Source: Sphingobacteriia bacterium RIFOXYC2_FULL_35_18 | GTDB lineage: Bacteria; Bacteroidota; Bacteroidia; Chitinophagales; Chitinophagaceae | Assembly (NCBI GenBank): GCA_001829005.1 | Contig: MIAG01000005.1 | Coordinates: 45,224-109,223, forward strand | Reading direction: 5' to 3' | Length of the DNA stretch: 64,000 nt | Part shown: positions 28,145 to 36,953 of the stretch, piece by piece | Numbering within the stretch: the stretch's first letter is position 1 | Layout: each line of letters opens with the position of its first letter | Notes under the pieces: generated by a model | What the model was told of the DNA's origin: nothing | Databases searched by the model: none | The model's input: the letters and a program-made list of their open reading frames with translations, nothing else | Position numbers and translations under genes: made by a program

Positions 28145-29209
28145 CTAAACAGAAAGCATCCAACCATGCGTATCTTCAGACTTACCCTGACGAATATCAT
28201 TTAATCTTTTCTTTAATTCTGGGGCAACCGTCCAACTATCGGTGTCAAAAAACATAGATTCATCTTTATAACGCAATTCCTTAATTAAAGAAATAGTTGC
28301 TGCTGTACCAGCTCCAAAAACTTCTCTTAATTGTCCTGCCTTGTACGCAGCCATTAACTCGTCAATCGATATCTTTTTTTCTACTACTTCTAGACCCATT
28401 TCTGCCAAAAGAGTTAAGGAACTCATTCTTGTGATGCCCGCTAAAATAGTTCCTTCTTCTAATGAAGGAGTTACTGCCTGGTTGCCAATGATAAAAAACA
28501 CATTCATCATTCCCACTTCTTGTAAATATTTGTGTTCGTAAGCATCTGTCCACAAAACTTGATCGTAGCCCATTTCTTTAGCTAACTGTGTCGGATACAT
28601 ACTTGATCCATAATTTCCTGCATTCTTAGAATACCCAACTCCACCTGTTACTGCTCTTGTATATTTCTCTTCAACATAAATACGCATTGGCGTACTGAAA
28701 TATGGACCAGTTGGGCTCAGAATAATCATGAATTTATAGGTATCTGAAGGCTTAACACCTAATACTGCATCGGTAGCAAACATGAATGGTCTAATATACA
28801 ATGAATGATCGGGCATGGTAGGGATCCAGTTGCGATCTAGACTGATTAACTCACGCATTCCATCAATAAATATTTCTTCTGGTACAGTGGGCATTTGCAT
28901 TCTTGTAGCAGAGATATTGAAACGCTTAAAATTTTCATAAGGTCTAAATATTGCTGCCTTACCTTCTGCATTTCGATAGGCTTTGATTCCTTCAAAAATA
29001 GATTGGCCGTAATGCAAAGCTGCTAATGATGGATCCATACTCAAAGGTTCGTATGGTTTAATCTCCACATTTTTCCAAACTCCATTGCTGTATTCTGCAA
29101 CCAACATATGATCAGTAAATACTCGTCCAAAAGGTATATTTTCCAAGCTAATGGTATCTAATTTAGATTTATTAGCCTTGGTAATGTTTATATCAAGTAC
29201 TGCGTTCAT
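28145..29209 (-). CDS. ilvE: Branched-chain amino acid aminotransferase
   Basis: 354 residues from MNAVLDINITKANKSK. It transfers the amino group between glutamate and the 2-oxoacids of Leu, Ile and Val, using PLP (fold type IV). The motifs are HYGQSIFEGIKAYRNAEGKA near the N-terminus, the PLP-lysine region GVGYSKNAGNYGSSMYPT, and EVGMMNVFFIIGNQAVTPSL with GAGTAATISL for phosphate binding. This is the larger class-II (eukaryote-like) BCAT type. The nine codons before the chosen ATG are not BCAT-like. It is transcribed alone. Confidence 0.93.
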   Translation of the reverse strand: MNAVLDINITKANKSKLDTISLENIPFGRVFTDHMLVAEYSNGVWKNVEIKPYEPLSMDPSLAALHYGQSIFEGIKAYRNAEGKAAIFRPYENFKRFNISATRMQMPTVPEEIFIDGMRELISLDRNWIPTMPDHSLYIRPFMFATDAVLGVKPSDTYKFMIILSPTGPYFSTPMRIYVEEKYTRAVTGGVGYSKNAGNYGSSMYPTQLAKEMGYDQVLWTDAYEHKYLQEVGMMNVFFIIGNQAVTPSLEEGTILAGITRMSSLTLLAEMGLEVVEKKISIDELMAAYKAGQLREVFGAGTAATISLIKELRYKDESMFFDTDSWTVAPELKKRLNDIRQGKSEDTHGWMLSV

Positions 29210-29270
29210 AGTTTTATATTTGGCGCAAAGAAACAAAAAAAATAAAAACTAACAACTGTTAATATTTTAA

Positions 29271-29834
29271 ATGGACCAAAAAATGCCTGAACAACTACCT
29301 GATTTTGTATTGGCTAACCTTTTTCCGAGCAATTTGGTCATAGTTGAATCAGCCGAAAAAGTACAGCCGATTTCGGCCCCAAAAGCTGTAACAATAGACC
29401 CTCCCATTATTGATGGCCCATTAAAAGAACGTCCTGAAAAATGGTATTTGGGTAATAATGGTAAAAATATTGTCATATTAGTTCAAGAACCTGAATCGGC
29501 ATTTTTAAATGAGGAAAGTTTAGACTTTTTAACCAAAATCTTAGGCGCTTGTAAATTGAATATGGGAGACGTGGCAGTCATTAATATGGCCCGCTACCTG
29601 GCTAATTTTGCCGAAATTAAACAAGAGCTAAATCCTACTAGCTGTTTATTGTTCAATGTAAGTGCAGCAATGGTAAAACTTCCTTTTACTGTTCCTAATT
29701 ACCAAGTTCAACAATACGGCGGATGTACTTTTTTAATGGCCCCTTCGCTTTTGCAATATTATGGTGACAGTGGAGATGCAAAACTAGAAAAGACCAAACT
29801 ATGGGTAAGCCTTAAATTACTTTTTAAACTTTAA
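29271..29834 (+). CDS. Conserved hypothetical protein, possible HolD-like clamp-loader subunit
   Basis: 187 residues with no signal peptide. I do not recognise a named family with certainty. The layout is: N-terminal LPDFVLANLFPSNLVIV; a variable linker; a Rossmann-like strand-helix unit NIVILVQEPESAFLNEESLD then FLTKILGACKLNMGDVAVIN; and a C-terminal CTFLMAPSLLQYYGDSGDAK with a final helix KTKLWVSLKLLFKL. By eye this order resembles the DNA polymerase III psi subunit (HolD), which has a short N-terminal chi/gamma-binding part before the same kind of fold, but the identity is low. It starts an operon with rdgB (3 nt gap) and a thioesterase. Confidence 0.55.
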   Translation: MDQKMPEQLPDFVLANLFPSNLVIVESAEKVQPISAPKAVTIDPPIIDGPLKERPEKWYLGNNGKNIVILVQEPESAFLNEESLDFLTKILGACKLNMGDVAVINMARYLANFAEIKQELNPTSCLLFNVSAAMVKLPFTVPNYQVQQYGGCTFLMAPSLLQYYGDSGDAKLEKTKLWVSLKLLFKL

Positions 29835-29837
29835 TCA

Positions 29838-30428
29838 ATGGCAACAGTTGAAATTATTTTTGCTACGAATAACTCAAATAAAGTAAAAGAAATAAAAGCA
29901 GTAACAGGCAAACTTTTAACAATTCTATCACTTGCCGAAGCAGGCATAGATATTGATATTCCTGAGCCTCACGATACGCTGGAAGCCAATGCCAGTGAGA
30001 AATCTAGCGTTATACATACATTAACAAAAAAGAATTGTTTTAGCGAAGACACTGGATTAGAAATTGATGCACTAAATGGAGAACCGGGCGTTAAAAGTGC
30101 CCGTTATGCTGGTGATGATAGAAATTTCCAAGCCAATATAGACTTAGTACTTTCTAAGCTAATGAATATTAATAACAGAACTGCTCAGTTTAGAACGGTA
30201 ATATCTCTTATTTGGAATGAACAGGAATATTTGTTCGAAGGAATTTGCAAAGGACAGATTATTACTGATCAAAAAGGTACCGATGGATTTGGCTACGATC
30301 CCATTTTTGTTCCAGACGGAGCAAGCAAAAGTTTTGCTGAAATGAGCATGGATGAAAAAAATAAATTCAGTCATAGAAAAAAAGCAATGAGCAAGCTCCT
30401 TGAATTTCTTCTAAACCAAACAAAGTAA
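29838..30428 (+). CDS. rdgB: XTP/dITP pyrophosphatase (Ham1/RdgB)
   Basis: 196 residues. It hydrolyses ITP, dITP and XTP to monophosphates, keeping deaminated purines out of DNA and RNA. The Ham1 motifs are IIFATNNSNKVKEIKAV at the N-terminus, FSEDTGLEIDALNGEPGVKS and ARYAG for substrate and metal binding, and TDGFGYDPIFVPDGASKSFA with SHRKKAM at the C-terminus. It lies 3 nt after the possible HolD-like gene, which fits a replication or nucleotide-hygiene pairing. Confidence 0.95.
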   Translation: MATVEIIFATNNSNKVKEIKAVTGKLLTILSLAEAGIDIDIPEPHDTLEANASEKSSVIHTLTKKNCFSEDTGLEIDALNGEPGVKSARYAGDDRNFQANIDLVLSKLMNINNRTAQFRTVISLIWNEQEYLFEGICKGQIITDQKGTDGFGYDPIFVPDGASKSFAEMSMDEKNKFSHRKKAMSKLLEFLLNQTK

Positions 30429-30463
30429 TATTAGTTATAGCTGACTTGAGTAAATAAACAACA

Positions 30464-30892
30464 ATGAACCGAATTAAAATTCAACTTCCAGATCATTTTA
30501 GCTTTACTACTCAAATGCAAATTCGGGTAACCGATTTGAATTATGGGGGTCATGTAGGTAACGATACGATTTTGTCTTTACTGCAAGAAGCAAGGCAGCA
30601 GTTTTTACAATCAAGGGGATATGCAGAATTGAGTGTTGAATCGTTTGGGCTAATCATGGCGGATGCAATGATTGAATACAAAAAAGAATTGAACCATAAA
30701 GACACAATCGAAATTGCCGTTGTTGCTACCGATTTTGATAAACTTGGCTTTGATATTTACTATCGAGTTACAGTATTAGAAAATGGTGAACATCATTTAG
30801 CTGTTCGAGCTAAAACAGGAATGATGTTATACGATTACACAGCTAAAAAGAAAGTCTCTTTAAGCAAAAATATTATTCAACAGCTGAGCTAA
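30464..30892 (+). CDS. Hotdog-fold acyl-CoA thioesterase (4HBT family)
   Basis: 142 residues with a single hotdog domain. The active-site helix has the 4HBT pattern: VTDLNYGGHVGNDTILSLLQ then EARQQFLQSRGYAE, with the Asp of TDLNY as likely catalytic residue; later MADAMIEYKKELNHKD is the usual second strand. Substrate is unknown; members hydrolyse short to medium acyl-CoA. It is the last gene of the plus-strand trio and directly abuts, tail to tail, aroE with no spacer and no terminator. Confidence 0.85.
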   Translation: MNRIKIQLPDHFSFTTQMQIRVTDLNYGGHVGNDTILSLLQEARQQFLQSRGYAELSVESFGLIMADAMIEYKKELNHKDTIEIAVVATDFDKLGFDIYYRVTVLENGEHHLAVRAKTGMMLYDYTAKKKVSLSKNIIQQLS

Positions 30893-31627
30893 TTAAAGGT
30901 TCCAGATTCTCCAACTTTCTTCTGCTTGCAATACCAACATTTCATATCCATTCTGTACTGTTGCACCTTGTGATTTACCCTTTAGCAAAAATTGGGTTTC
31001 AGTTGGATTATAAATCAAATCGTACAAATGATGCTGAGGACCCAGGAATTCATAAGGAATAAGTGGTGACGCTTCAACATTTGGATATTGACCAACAGGA
31101 CTGGTATTGATGATGAGTTGATATTGTTCGAGTACTTCTTTATTTAATTCAGCATATTGGATTGATTGATTAGCGGTGGTTCTTGAAACATTTAAATAAG
31201 TAATATTAAGTTTCCGCAATACAAATTCTACCGCTGCGGCAGCACCACCTGTACCTAAAATTAATGCATGAGTATGATGCTTTTTTAAAAATGGTTTTAA
31301 TGAATTTTCAAAACCAATGATATCAGTATTGTAACCAATTAATTTTTTATTCTGAATACGAACGCAATTACAAGCACCCATCTCGGCTACTTCAGGTGTT
31401 AGTTGATGAAGAAAAGGAAGTACTTGTTTTTTATAAGGTATGGTAATATTAAACCCCTCTAAGAATTTCTTTTGTATCAGCAAATAGGGCAATTCATCAA
31501 TATCAGGAATAGAGAAGTTTTCGTAAAAGAGCTCCTCACCCAATCCAAGGGATGAAAATTTTTGGCTAAAATAATTTTGAGAAAAAGAGTGCGATAATGG
31601 GTAACCCACCAAACCAAATAAACGCAT
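30893..31627 (-). CDS. aroE: Shikimate dehydrogenase
   Basis: 244 residues, slightly short for the family. It reduces 3-dehydroshikimate to shikimate with NADPH in aromatic amino acid synthesis. The substrate motif is LVGYPLSHSFSQNYFSQKF; the catalytic Lys is in FNITIPYKKQVLPFL and the Asp in GYNTDIIGFENSL; the NADPH site begins ALILGTGGAAAAVEFVLRKL. The C-terminal NGYEMLVLQAEESWRIWN is canonical. It starts one base after the comA-type stop, so the two are coupled. Confidence 0.93.
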   Translation of the reverse strand: MRLFGLVGYPLSHSFSQNYFSQKFSSLGLGEELFYENFSIPDIDELPYLLIQKKFLEGFNITIPYKKQVLPFLHQLTPEVAEMGACNCVRIQNKKLIGYNTDIIGFENSLKPFLKKHHTHALILGTGGAAAAVEFVLRKLNITYLNVSRTTANQSIQYAELNKEVLEQYQLIINTSPVGQYPNVEASPLIPYEFLGPQHHLYDLIYNPTETQFLLKGKSQGATVQNGYEMLVLQAEESWRIWNL

Positions 31628-31628
31628 A

Positions 31629-32393
31629 TTAAGCTTTATCTAAGTAAAGATGAAAAGTATCTCCTCTTAATCCGATTCGCATTGCTTCTAATGGTAAAAC
31701 TTCATTTGGAGCAATATTACCCAAATTTACATTGCACCCGATTAACTCGAGGAAATACAATTGTTGCGCTTTTTGAGGAGCTTCCCAAATTATTTTTTCA
31801 GCAGGAATTTGGGTTAAAATTTCTTGAACCAACCCTTCTCTAACTTCGCCACTTCCTCTATAAATTCCCACATTACCAGCTTCTCTTGCTTCTGCAATTA
31901 CATAAGAGGATCCTGCTTCTAATTCAGCTCGCATCAATTCTATCCATTTGTATGGAGGAATAATATGTGCTGCATCTTTGCTGCCCACTTCGCTTAACAC
32001 GGTTGCATGCTGTGTTAGTTTTTCAATATAGCCGCATTTTTCCGCATGTGGAATAGTAATAGATCCATCAGATACTTCAATATAACTTACGCCATAATCT
32101 TTACAAACTTCAACGTAATCATCAAATTGATTTCGAATTAAAAAGGCTTCAAACAAAGTTCCACCAAAATAAACTGGCATATTCGCCTCTCTATAAACAG
32201 CTAATTTTTCTCTTAAATTAGGCGTTACAAAAGAGGTTCCGAATCCTAACTTAACAATATCTACATGAGGACCAGCAACACTAAGAAAATCTTTTGCCTG
32301 ATTAATGCTTAACCCTTTGTCCATTACCATGGTTAATCCATTTGCCCTAGGTTGCTTTGTTCGTTCTGGTATTTGTGTAAGTCTGTAATTCAT
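31629..32393 (-). CDS. Phosphosulfolactate synthase family protein (ComA/HSA32)
   Basis: 254 residues, a single TIM-barrel of the ComA family, which adds sulfite to phosphoenolpyruvate to give phosphosulfolactate in archaeal coenzyme M synthesis; plant HSA32 is a relative. Family segments include GLTMVMDKGLSINQAKDFL, VDIVKLGFGTSFVTPNLREK, YIEVSDGSITIPHAEKCGYI, and the phosphate-binding end MRIGLRGDTFHLYLDKA. Bacteroidota do not make coenzyme M, so the product probably feeds another sulfonate route, possibly sulfonolipids (inference). It couples to aroE with a 1-nt gap; a TACTTTTG -7 box is at 32414-32421. Confidence 0.85.
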   Translation of the reverse strand: MNYRLTQIPERTKQPRANGLTMVMDKGLSINQAKDFLSVAGPHVDIVKLGFGTSFVTPNLREKLAVYREANMPVYFGGTLFEAFLIRNQFDDYVEVCKDYGVSYIEVSDGSITIPHAEKCGYIEKLTQHATVLSEVGSKDAAHIIPPYKWIELMRAELEAGSSYVIAEAREAGNVGIYRGSGEVREGLVQEILTQIPAEKIIWEAPQKAQQLYFLELIGCNVNLGNIAPNEVLPLEAMRIGLRGDTFHLYLDKA

Positions 32394-32426
32394 TCCTATC
32401 TTATTTATCGGGGCAAAAGTACATAT

Positions 32427-33848
32427 TTAAATTTTCTTTCCCTTCTTATAACGGGCAATGATATCCACTACCTGGTTATTTTGCAAAATATATGGATTCA
32501 ATTCCATGAACTTTTTGAGCAATTTCGGTGCTTTATCCATGGCTGTTTCTAACTTAAGCAATGCTTCTTTGGATTTGCCTAACACAAATAATATAGTACT
32601 TGCATAAAAATAAAATAAGGGCTTTTCTGCCGTTGCAACCAATGCGGCTTGGCACTGGTTATAGGCTTCTTCTAACATTTCAGCTTTAATTAAACAACGC
32701 AATAATGCTTCCCAACCAGCTACAGATTTGGGCTTATGTTTAACTACAGTTCCAAAGTATATGATGGCATCTTTGTACTTATCTAAATTCATCATACACT
32801 CTCCCATTGCCAAATTATACTCTGGTACAGAGCGAGTAATGCGCATTGAGTTTTCCAATTGTTTTGCAGCAGCCTGCCATTGCTCTTCTAACATATAGGT
32901 CACTGCAATCTTATAGTGCAACTTACTATCACCGGCATTTAAGTGAACCGCTTTCTTATAATTAAACCTTGCCTGAGCATATTTACCCATTCTATGATAA
33001 CAATGACCTATTGCTTCATAAATGACATCTTCAGGTCTACTGAGCTCAAGCACTTTTTCTAATACATCAATAGCTTCTTTATACTTACGCAATCTTAAAT
33101 AAGCATCCCCCATATTCCGATAGGCATAGTCAAATTTTTCGTCTATGGCAACTGCATATTGGTATGCATCAATCGCTTTCTCGTATAATTTAAGCCCCTG
33201 ATAAGCTGCTGCCAAATTAAACCAAGCTAATTCACTAAATGGGTGCTCTTCTATGATTGATTGATGAAGCTTAATGCTCTCTTCGTTTCTTCCAGTAAAA
33301 TCTGTCCAAAAACAAATTTTATATAAAGCTTCTTCATTATTTGGATCCTCTTCTAAAATCAATTTTAAACAATCAAATACCTTATCAAATTCTTCATAAT
33401 CATCATATACATCGGCTAACTCAAAAAGCAAGTCTAATCGTTCTTCGCCTTCGAAAAGTAATAAAGCTGCTTCCAATAATTCAACCGCTTTAGCCTGTTG
33501 ATCTAATGCCAAATAAGCATCTGTTTTTAGTATAAATAAATTTAAATCTGTGCTGTCGAATAATTCAGCAGTTTCTAATAAGTTCAGTGCTTCTTGGTAT
33601 TTTCTACTGGCCAATAACAAATCAGCCTTCTTAATCATGAGGTTAGCCGAATAGGGAAACTGCTCCAATCCCAGCTCTGCTGCAATCATTGCTTCTGGCA
33701 AATCATCCTTCTCATCATAATAATCAATAATCCGCTCAAAAGCATCTTCATCTAAAAATGGATGGCTTCTTCCATGCTTAAGGTGTTGATACTGAATGAT
33801 CAACTCCCTTAATTCTTCCTTGTCTTCGCGGTACGGATTTTGGCTCAT
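32427..33848 (-). CDS. Tetratricopeptide repeat protein
   Basis: 473 residues, no signal peptide, composed of at least ten TPR units from about residue 45 to the end (for example PYSANLMIKKADLLLASRKY, then LAWFNLAAAYQGLKLYEKAI and KLHYKIAVTYMLEEQWQAAA). TPR arrays are protein-interaction scaffolds. The acidic composition and absence of an exported signal suggest a cytoplasmic role. I know related Bacteroidota proteins only as hypothetical TPR proteins. It lies 33 nt before comA on the same strand. Confidence 0.85.
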   Translation of the reverse strand: MSQNPYREDKEELRELIIQYQHLKHGRSHPFLDEDAFERIIDYYDEKDDLPEAMIAAELGLEQFPYSANLMIKKADLLLASRKYQEALNLLETAELFDSTDLNLFILKTDAYLALDQQAKAVELLEAALLLFEGEERLDLLFELADVYDDYEEFDKVFDCLKLILEEDPNNEEALYKICFWTDFTGRNEESIKLHQSIIEEHPFSELAWFNLAAAYQGLKLYEKAIDAYQYAVAIDEKFDYAYRNMGDAYLRLRKYKEAIDVLEKVLELSRPEDVIYEAIGHCYHRMGKYAQARFNYKKAVHLNAGDSKLHYKIAVTYMLEEQWQAAAKQLENSMRITRSVPEYNLAMGECMMNLDKYKDAIIYFGTVVKHKPKSVAGWEALLRCLIKAEMLEEAYNQCQAALVATAEKPLFYFYASTILFVLGKSKEALLKLETAMDKAPKLLKKFMELNPYILQNNQVVDIIARYKKGKKI

Positions 33849-33969
33849 GGGGTGATGGTTTACCTAATTTAGGCAAATAATTAAACTTTTTTCGGCGAAA
33901 ACCAAACTTTTACCCCCTTATTAACGTTTGTTAATAAAAATAATTCGTTAAAATATTTAGGATATGTCC

Positions 33970-33977
33970 TACCTTTG
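33970..33977 (+). promoter_or_regulatory. -7 box of the 33982 gene
   Basis: TACCTTTG on the plus strand is an exact -7 box; no -33 TTTG at normal spacing (nearest TTCG at 33944, 22 nt). Transcription would begin almost at the first in-frame ATG (33982), so the mRNA has a very short or no leader. Confidence 0.5.
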
Positions 33978-33981
33978 CCAT

Positions 33982-34335
33982 ATGTTAATGCAAATTAAAT
34001 CCGCAAAAAAAGCCCCGATGGTGATGCTCGTTATGAGTTTGCACTTGGCTATTGCTGCATTTGCATTCACTGGAATTGTTGACGACAAAGCTAAGAATAG
34101 CAAATTTACCTTACGCAGTCTCAATAACTTCTCTAAGAAAGGATTGTCTTTATCTGCTATTAAATCTAACCTACACTACAAAGGATTAACCCTAACTGGA
34201 AATGGTCTAATGCAGCAGAATAACGATAAGAACAGCATGTTGCAATACAATAATGGCAACACTACTTACATTTATCCTTATAAGATTAAAGTGAAAGTAC
34301 CTAAGTTCAAGACACCTCAAGAATCTCGTAATTAA
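33982..34335 (+). CDS. Small secreted or membrane-anchored protein, unknown
   Basis: 117 residues from the first ATG downstream of the -7 box; a later ATG (33988 or 34018) is also possible. The N-terminus is a signal peptide or anchor (SAKKAPMVMLVMSLHLAIA then AFAFTG). The mature part is short and basic (DDKAKNSKFTLRSLNNFSKK), with YNNGNTTYIYPYKIKVKVPK at the C-terminus. I recognise no family. It converges on the 34339 gene with 3 nt between stops. A frame that begins at 33964 would start in the promoter and is unlikely. Confidence 0.6.
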   Translation: MLMQIKSAKKAPMVMLVMSLHLAIAAFAFTGIVDDKAKNSKFTLRSLNNFSKKGLSLSAIKSNLHYKGLTLTGNGLMQQNNDKNSMLQYNNGNTTYIYPYKIKVKVPKFKTPQESRN

Positions 34336-34338
34336 TTA

Positions 34339-34977
34339 TTATTCATTCAATAACCGATAACCGGTTGTTGGTATTTCAAACTTAGCTGCAGAAACAGGAT
34401 TGAAACTTATTTTAGATGCTGTATAAGTTATTTTTTGTGTATACCCGTCTTTAGCTTCATATTCTAAAACAAATCCAGGAATGTCTTTAAATTGATATTC
34501 AAACTCTCGTACTGATGGTATTATTGTACTGGCGTAATAAACAGAGAATGTGCTCCCATCTTTCATCTGCATAATTGCATGCTTGCATTCATACCCGAGA
34601 ATTTGTTTTCTCTCTTCGGTAAATTGAATAAGCATATCACTAAATTTTTCATTCTGCTTTAACCATTTAGGGCCATCAATTTTCGTTAAAAATTTATTGG
34701 CACCAATTTCCCTTAAAATAAATGCGTTCCCATTTGCCTTATTAAAAATAAGGGATTGAGAAAATGAGGGACTGGTTAAATCGGATCGACTATTATTTCC
34801 TTTAATATAAACCGTTTTAACGCTTTGCTTTAATAATGCTACAGCATCTTTATCAATCTGTGATTCATTGTTCACGGTTATTGCATAACTAACTGTACAT
34901 TCCGCCACTACACGTGTTTGTGCAGACGCGCTACTTACCAAACAACAAATAAAGACTATGTTCAATAAGTAGCGCAT
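34339..34977 (-). CDS. Secreted GLPGLI/DUF4412-like protein
   Basis: 212 residues with a signal peptide (MRYLLNIVFICCLVSSASA, cut before QTRV). The mature protein is beta-rich. The order (VAECTVSYAITVNN; VKTVYIKGNNSRSDLTSPSF; LGYECKHAIMQMKDGSTFSV; IPGFVLEYEAKDGYTQKITY) resembles the GLPGLI/DUF4412 family of Bacteroidota periplasmic proteins of unknown function; IPGFVLEYE stands at the place of the family's GLPGLI-like motif. It starts 6 nt after yidC on the same strand, so it is probably co-transcribed with it. Confidence 0.6.
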   Translation of the reverse strand: MRYLLNIVFICCLVSSASAQTRVVAECTVSYAITVNNESQIDKDAVALLKQSVKTVYIKGNNSRSDLTSPSFSQSLIFNKANGNAFILREIGANKFLTKIDGPKWLKQNEKFSDMLIQFTEERKQILGYECKHAIMQMKDGSTFSVYYASTIIPSVREFEYQFKDIPGFVLEYEAKDGYTQKITYTASKISFNPVSAAKFEIPTTGYRLLNE

Positions 34978-34983
34978 TACAAA

Positions 34984-36822
34984 TTATTTTTTAGTGGTTT
35001 TGTTTTTTAGCTCTTGCACTTTTTTCTGACTATCAACCATTTGTTCATAGCGTTCTTGCCATTTACTTTTGGTTTTAGGTGCTTTTCGCTTTGCTTCAAT
35101 CTTCGCCAAAATTTTATCATGATCTATGATATAATTCTGAATTACAAATTGTAATAAAAGGGTTACTACGTTAGAAACCGTATAATACCAAGTTAATGCC
35201 GATGGCAAGCTATTAAATATAAATAACAACATGAAAGGGAAAATATAAGGCATGTATTTTAACGCAGGATTATCCTGAGTTGGTGTCATGCTCATATTGT
35301 AAATGGAAATCAAAAAGCTGGTAATTACTGCAGTAATTGTAAATAAGCTTATATGATTACCAAATGCCGGAATAGTAAAAGGAAGATTGGCTATTGAATC
35401 AAAACTAGATAAATCTTCACTCCATAAAAATGCTTGCCCACGCAATGCAATTTCAGAGTTAAAGAAGCTATATAGTGCAAAGAAGATAGGAATTTGTAAT
35501 AAAGCTGGAATACATCCACCTAATGGATTAACCCCTGCTTCTCTAAACAATTTCATTTGCTCCATTGCAAAGCCTTGTTGATCATCACCCATTTTCTTTT
35601 TTAAGATATCCAATTCAGGACGTAAGGCTTTCATTTTTGCACCACTTAAATAGCTACTATAAGTTAGCGGAGCAGTAACTAGTCTAATAAATAAAGTCAA
35701 CAATAAAATAACCCATCCATAATTCTTAACAAATGAAGCAAAAAAATCAAACACATTCATGATGATGTATTTGTTGATTGGACGAACAAAGGAATACATG
35801 TCTCTGCCCAGATTTACAATCTTATCCATTTCTGGTGCCTGTTTAGCAAGAATTTCATACTCATTAGGACCTACATAAAAATGGAATGGTACAGAAATAC
35901 TAGCTGCTGTAGGAACTTTCATTTGTAAAGTACTAGTAGCAGTAGCCAAATTGCGTGATGAATCTGTTGCCCTAGCCCATTTAATACTTCCACTGTTAAA
36001 AGAGTTATCGGCAATTAGGGTACTATTAAAAAATTGTTGTACTACAGCAACCCATTGTGCAGGCTTTTCAAATGTGTGATCGGTATTAGAAGAGATATAA
36101 TCAAACTCATTATCTTCTGAAAAACAAATATTAGAAACCTGGCGCTCATACTGAGAAGTACGTTCCATTTGTTGGGTAGCGACCGTCCAATTTAAATTGA
36201 GCGCATTATTAGTAAGTAGTTGAGCAGCTCCATTCATTTCTAACTTCCATCCAATTTTATAACTGTTAGGCTGTAGGCTAAACTCATGTGTTATAGACTG
36301 TCCATTCGCTGCAGAAAGTGTATAACGCAATGTTTGAGAGCCATCGGCATTCTTAGTAAGCGCTCCGGGAGTGAAATACAAATTATCAATTGTTGCAGAT
36401 TGAGCTGGTGCAGTATTAATTGCATAAGAAATGCTGCTATTATTAGAAAGCACTACCAATTGATTATTGGCATCTTTATAATTTTTTAATACAACCGATT
36501 TAATTTGACCGCCTTTATTAGTGAAATTTACTTTAACCAATTCATTCTCTATAGCAGTTTCTTGTTCTTGTCCTACAGCTGCATCAGTAAAATTTCCTGC
36601 AACAGCAACCCTAACTGCAGAGTCTCTTTTTAATGAATCTGTTTTTAATGCAACAGTATCCACCAATTTCATTCTTGCAGCAGCTACTTTTGAAAGAGAA
36701 TCTTCTTCTCTTTTCTTCATCTCAATAATTGCATTTTGCTGCTGACTTGTGTACCAGAAATATAGAAACATCAGGATACCCAACAACACAAAACCAATGA
36801 CCGTATTTTTGTCCGTCTTCAT
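34984..36822 (-). CDS. yidC: Membrane protein insertase YidC
   Basis: 612 residues from MKTDKNTVIGFVLLGILMFL. YidC inserts proteins into the inner membrane, alone or with SecYEG. It has one N-terminal TM helix, a large periplasmic beta-domain (about residues 50-340) typical of Gram-negative YidC, then the conserved Oxa1 core of five TM helices with LRPELDILKKKMGDDQQGFA, MEQMKLFREAGVNPLGGCIP and ALLQIPIFFALYSFFN. The tail is Lys-rich. The 39 codons upstream in frame contain the promoter and are not YidC-like. Its -7 box is at 36842-36849. Confidence 0.95.
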   Translation of the reverse strand: MKTDKNTVIGFVLLGILMFLYFWYTSQQQNAIIEMKKREEDSLSKVAAARMKLVDTVALKTDSLKRDSAVRVAVAGNFTDAAVGQEQETAIENELVKVNFTNKGGQIKSVVLKNYKDANNQLVVLSNNSSISYAINTAPAQSATIDNLYFTPGALTKNADGSQTLRYTLSAANGQSITHEFSLQPNSYKIGWKLEMNGAAQLLTNNALNLNWTVATQQMERTSQYERQVSNICFSEDNEFDYISSNTDHTFEKPAQWVAVVQQFFNSTLIADNSFNSGSIKWARATDSSRNLATATSTLQMKVPTAASISVPFHFYVGPNEYEILAKQAPEMDKIVNLGRDMYSFVRPINKYIIMNVFDFFASFVKNYGWVILLLTLFIRLVTAPLTYSSYLSGAKMKALRPELDILKKKMGDDQQGFAMEQMKLFREAGVNPLGGCIPALLQIPIFFALYSFFNSEIALRGQAFLWSEDLSSFDSIANLPFTIPAFGNHISLFTITAVITSFLISIYNMSMTPTQDNPALKYMPYIFPFMLLFIFNSLPSALTWYYTVSNVVTLLLQFVIQNYIIDHDKILAKIEAKRKAPKTKSKWQERYEQMVDSQKKVQELKNKTTKK

Positions 36823-36841
36823 ACAAACTTTTATTGAGCGG

Positions 36842-36849
36842 CAAAGGTA
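36842..36849 (-). promoter_or_regulatory. -7 box of yidC
   Basis: TACCTTTG on the minus strand, 20 nt upstream of the yidC ATG; a -33 match at normal spacing is not clear. The same short spacer also has to hold the control signals of the divergent DUF4407 gene. Confidence 0.5.
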
Positions 36850-36953
36850 ACGTTTGCCTAACAAAAAATACCTTTTCTTTGTCTTTCCAACCAGCCAACC
36901 CCAACCAACCAAAAAACAACCTGTGCCTGCCTTAACCATTAAAAAAAATAGTT

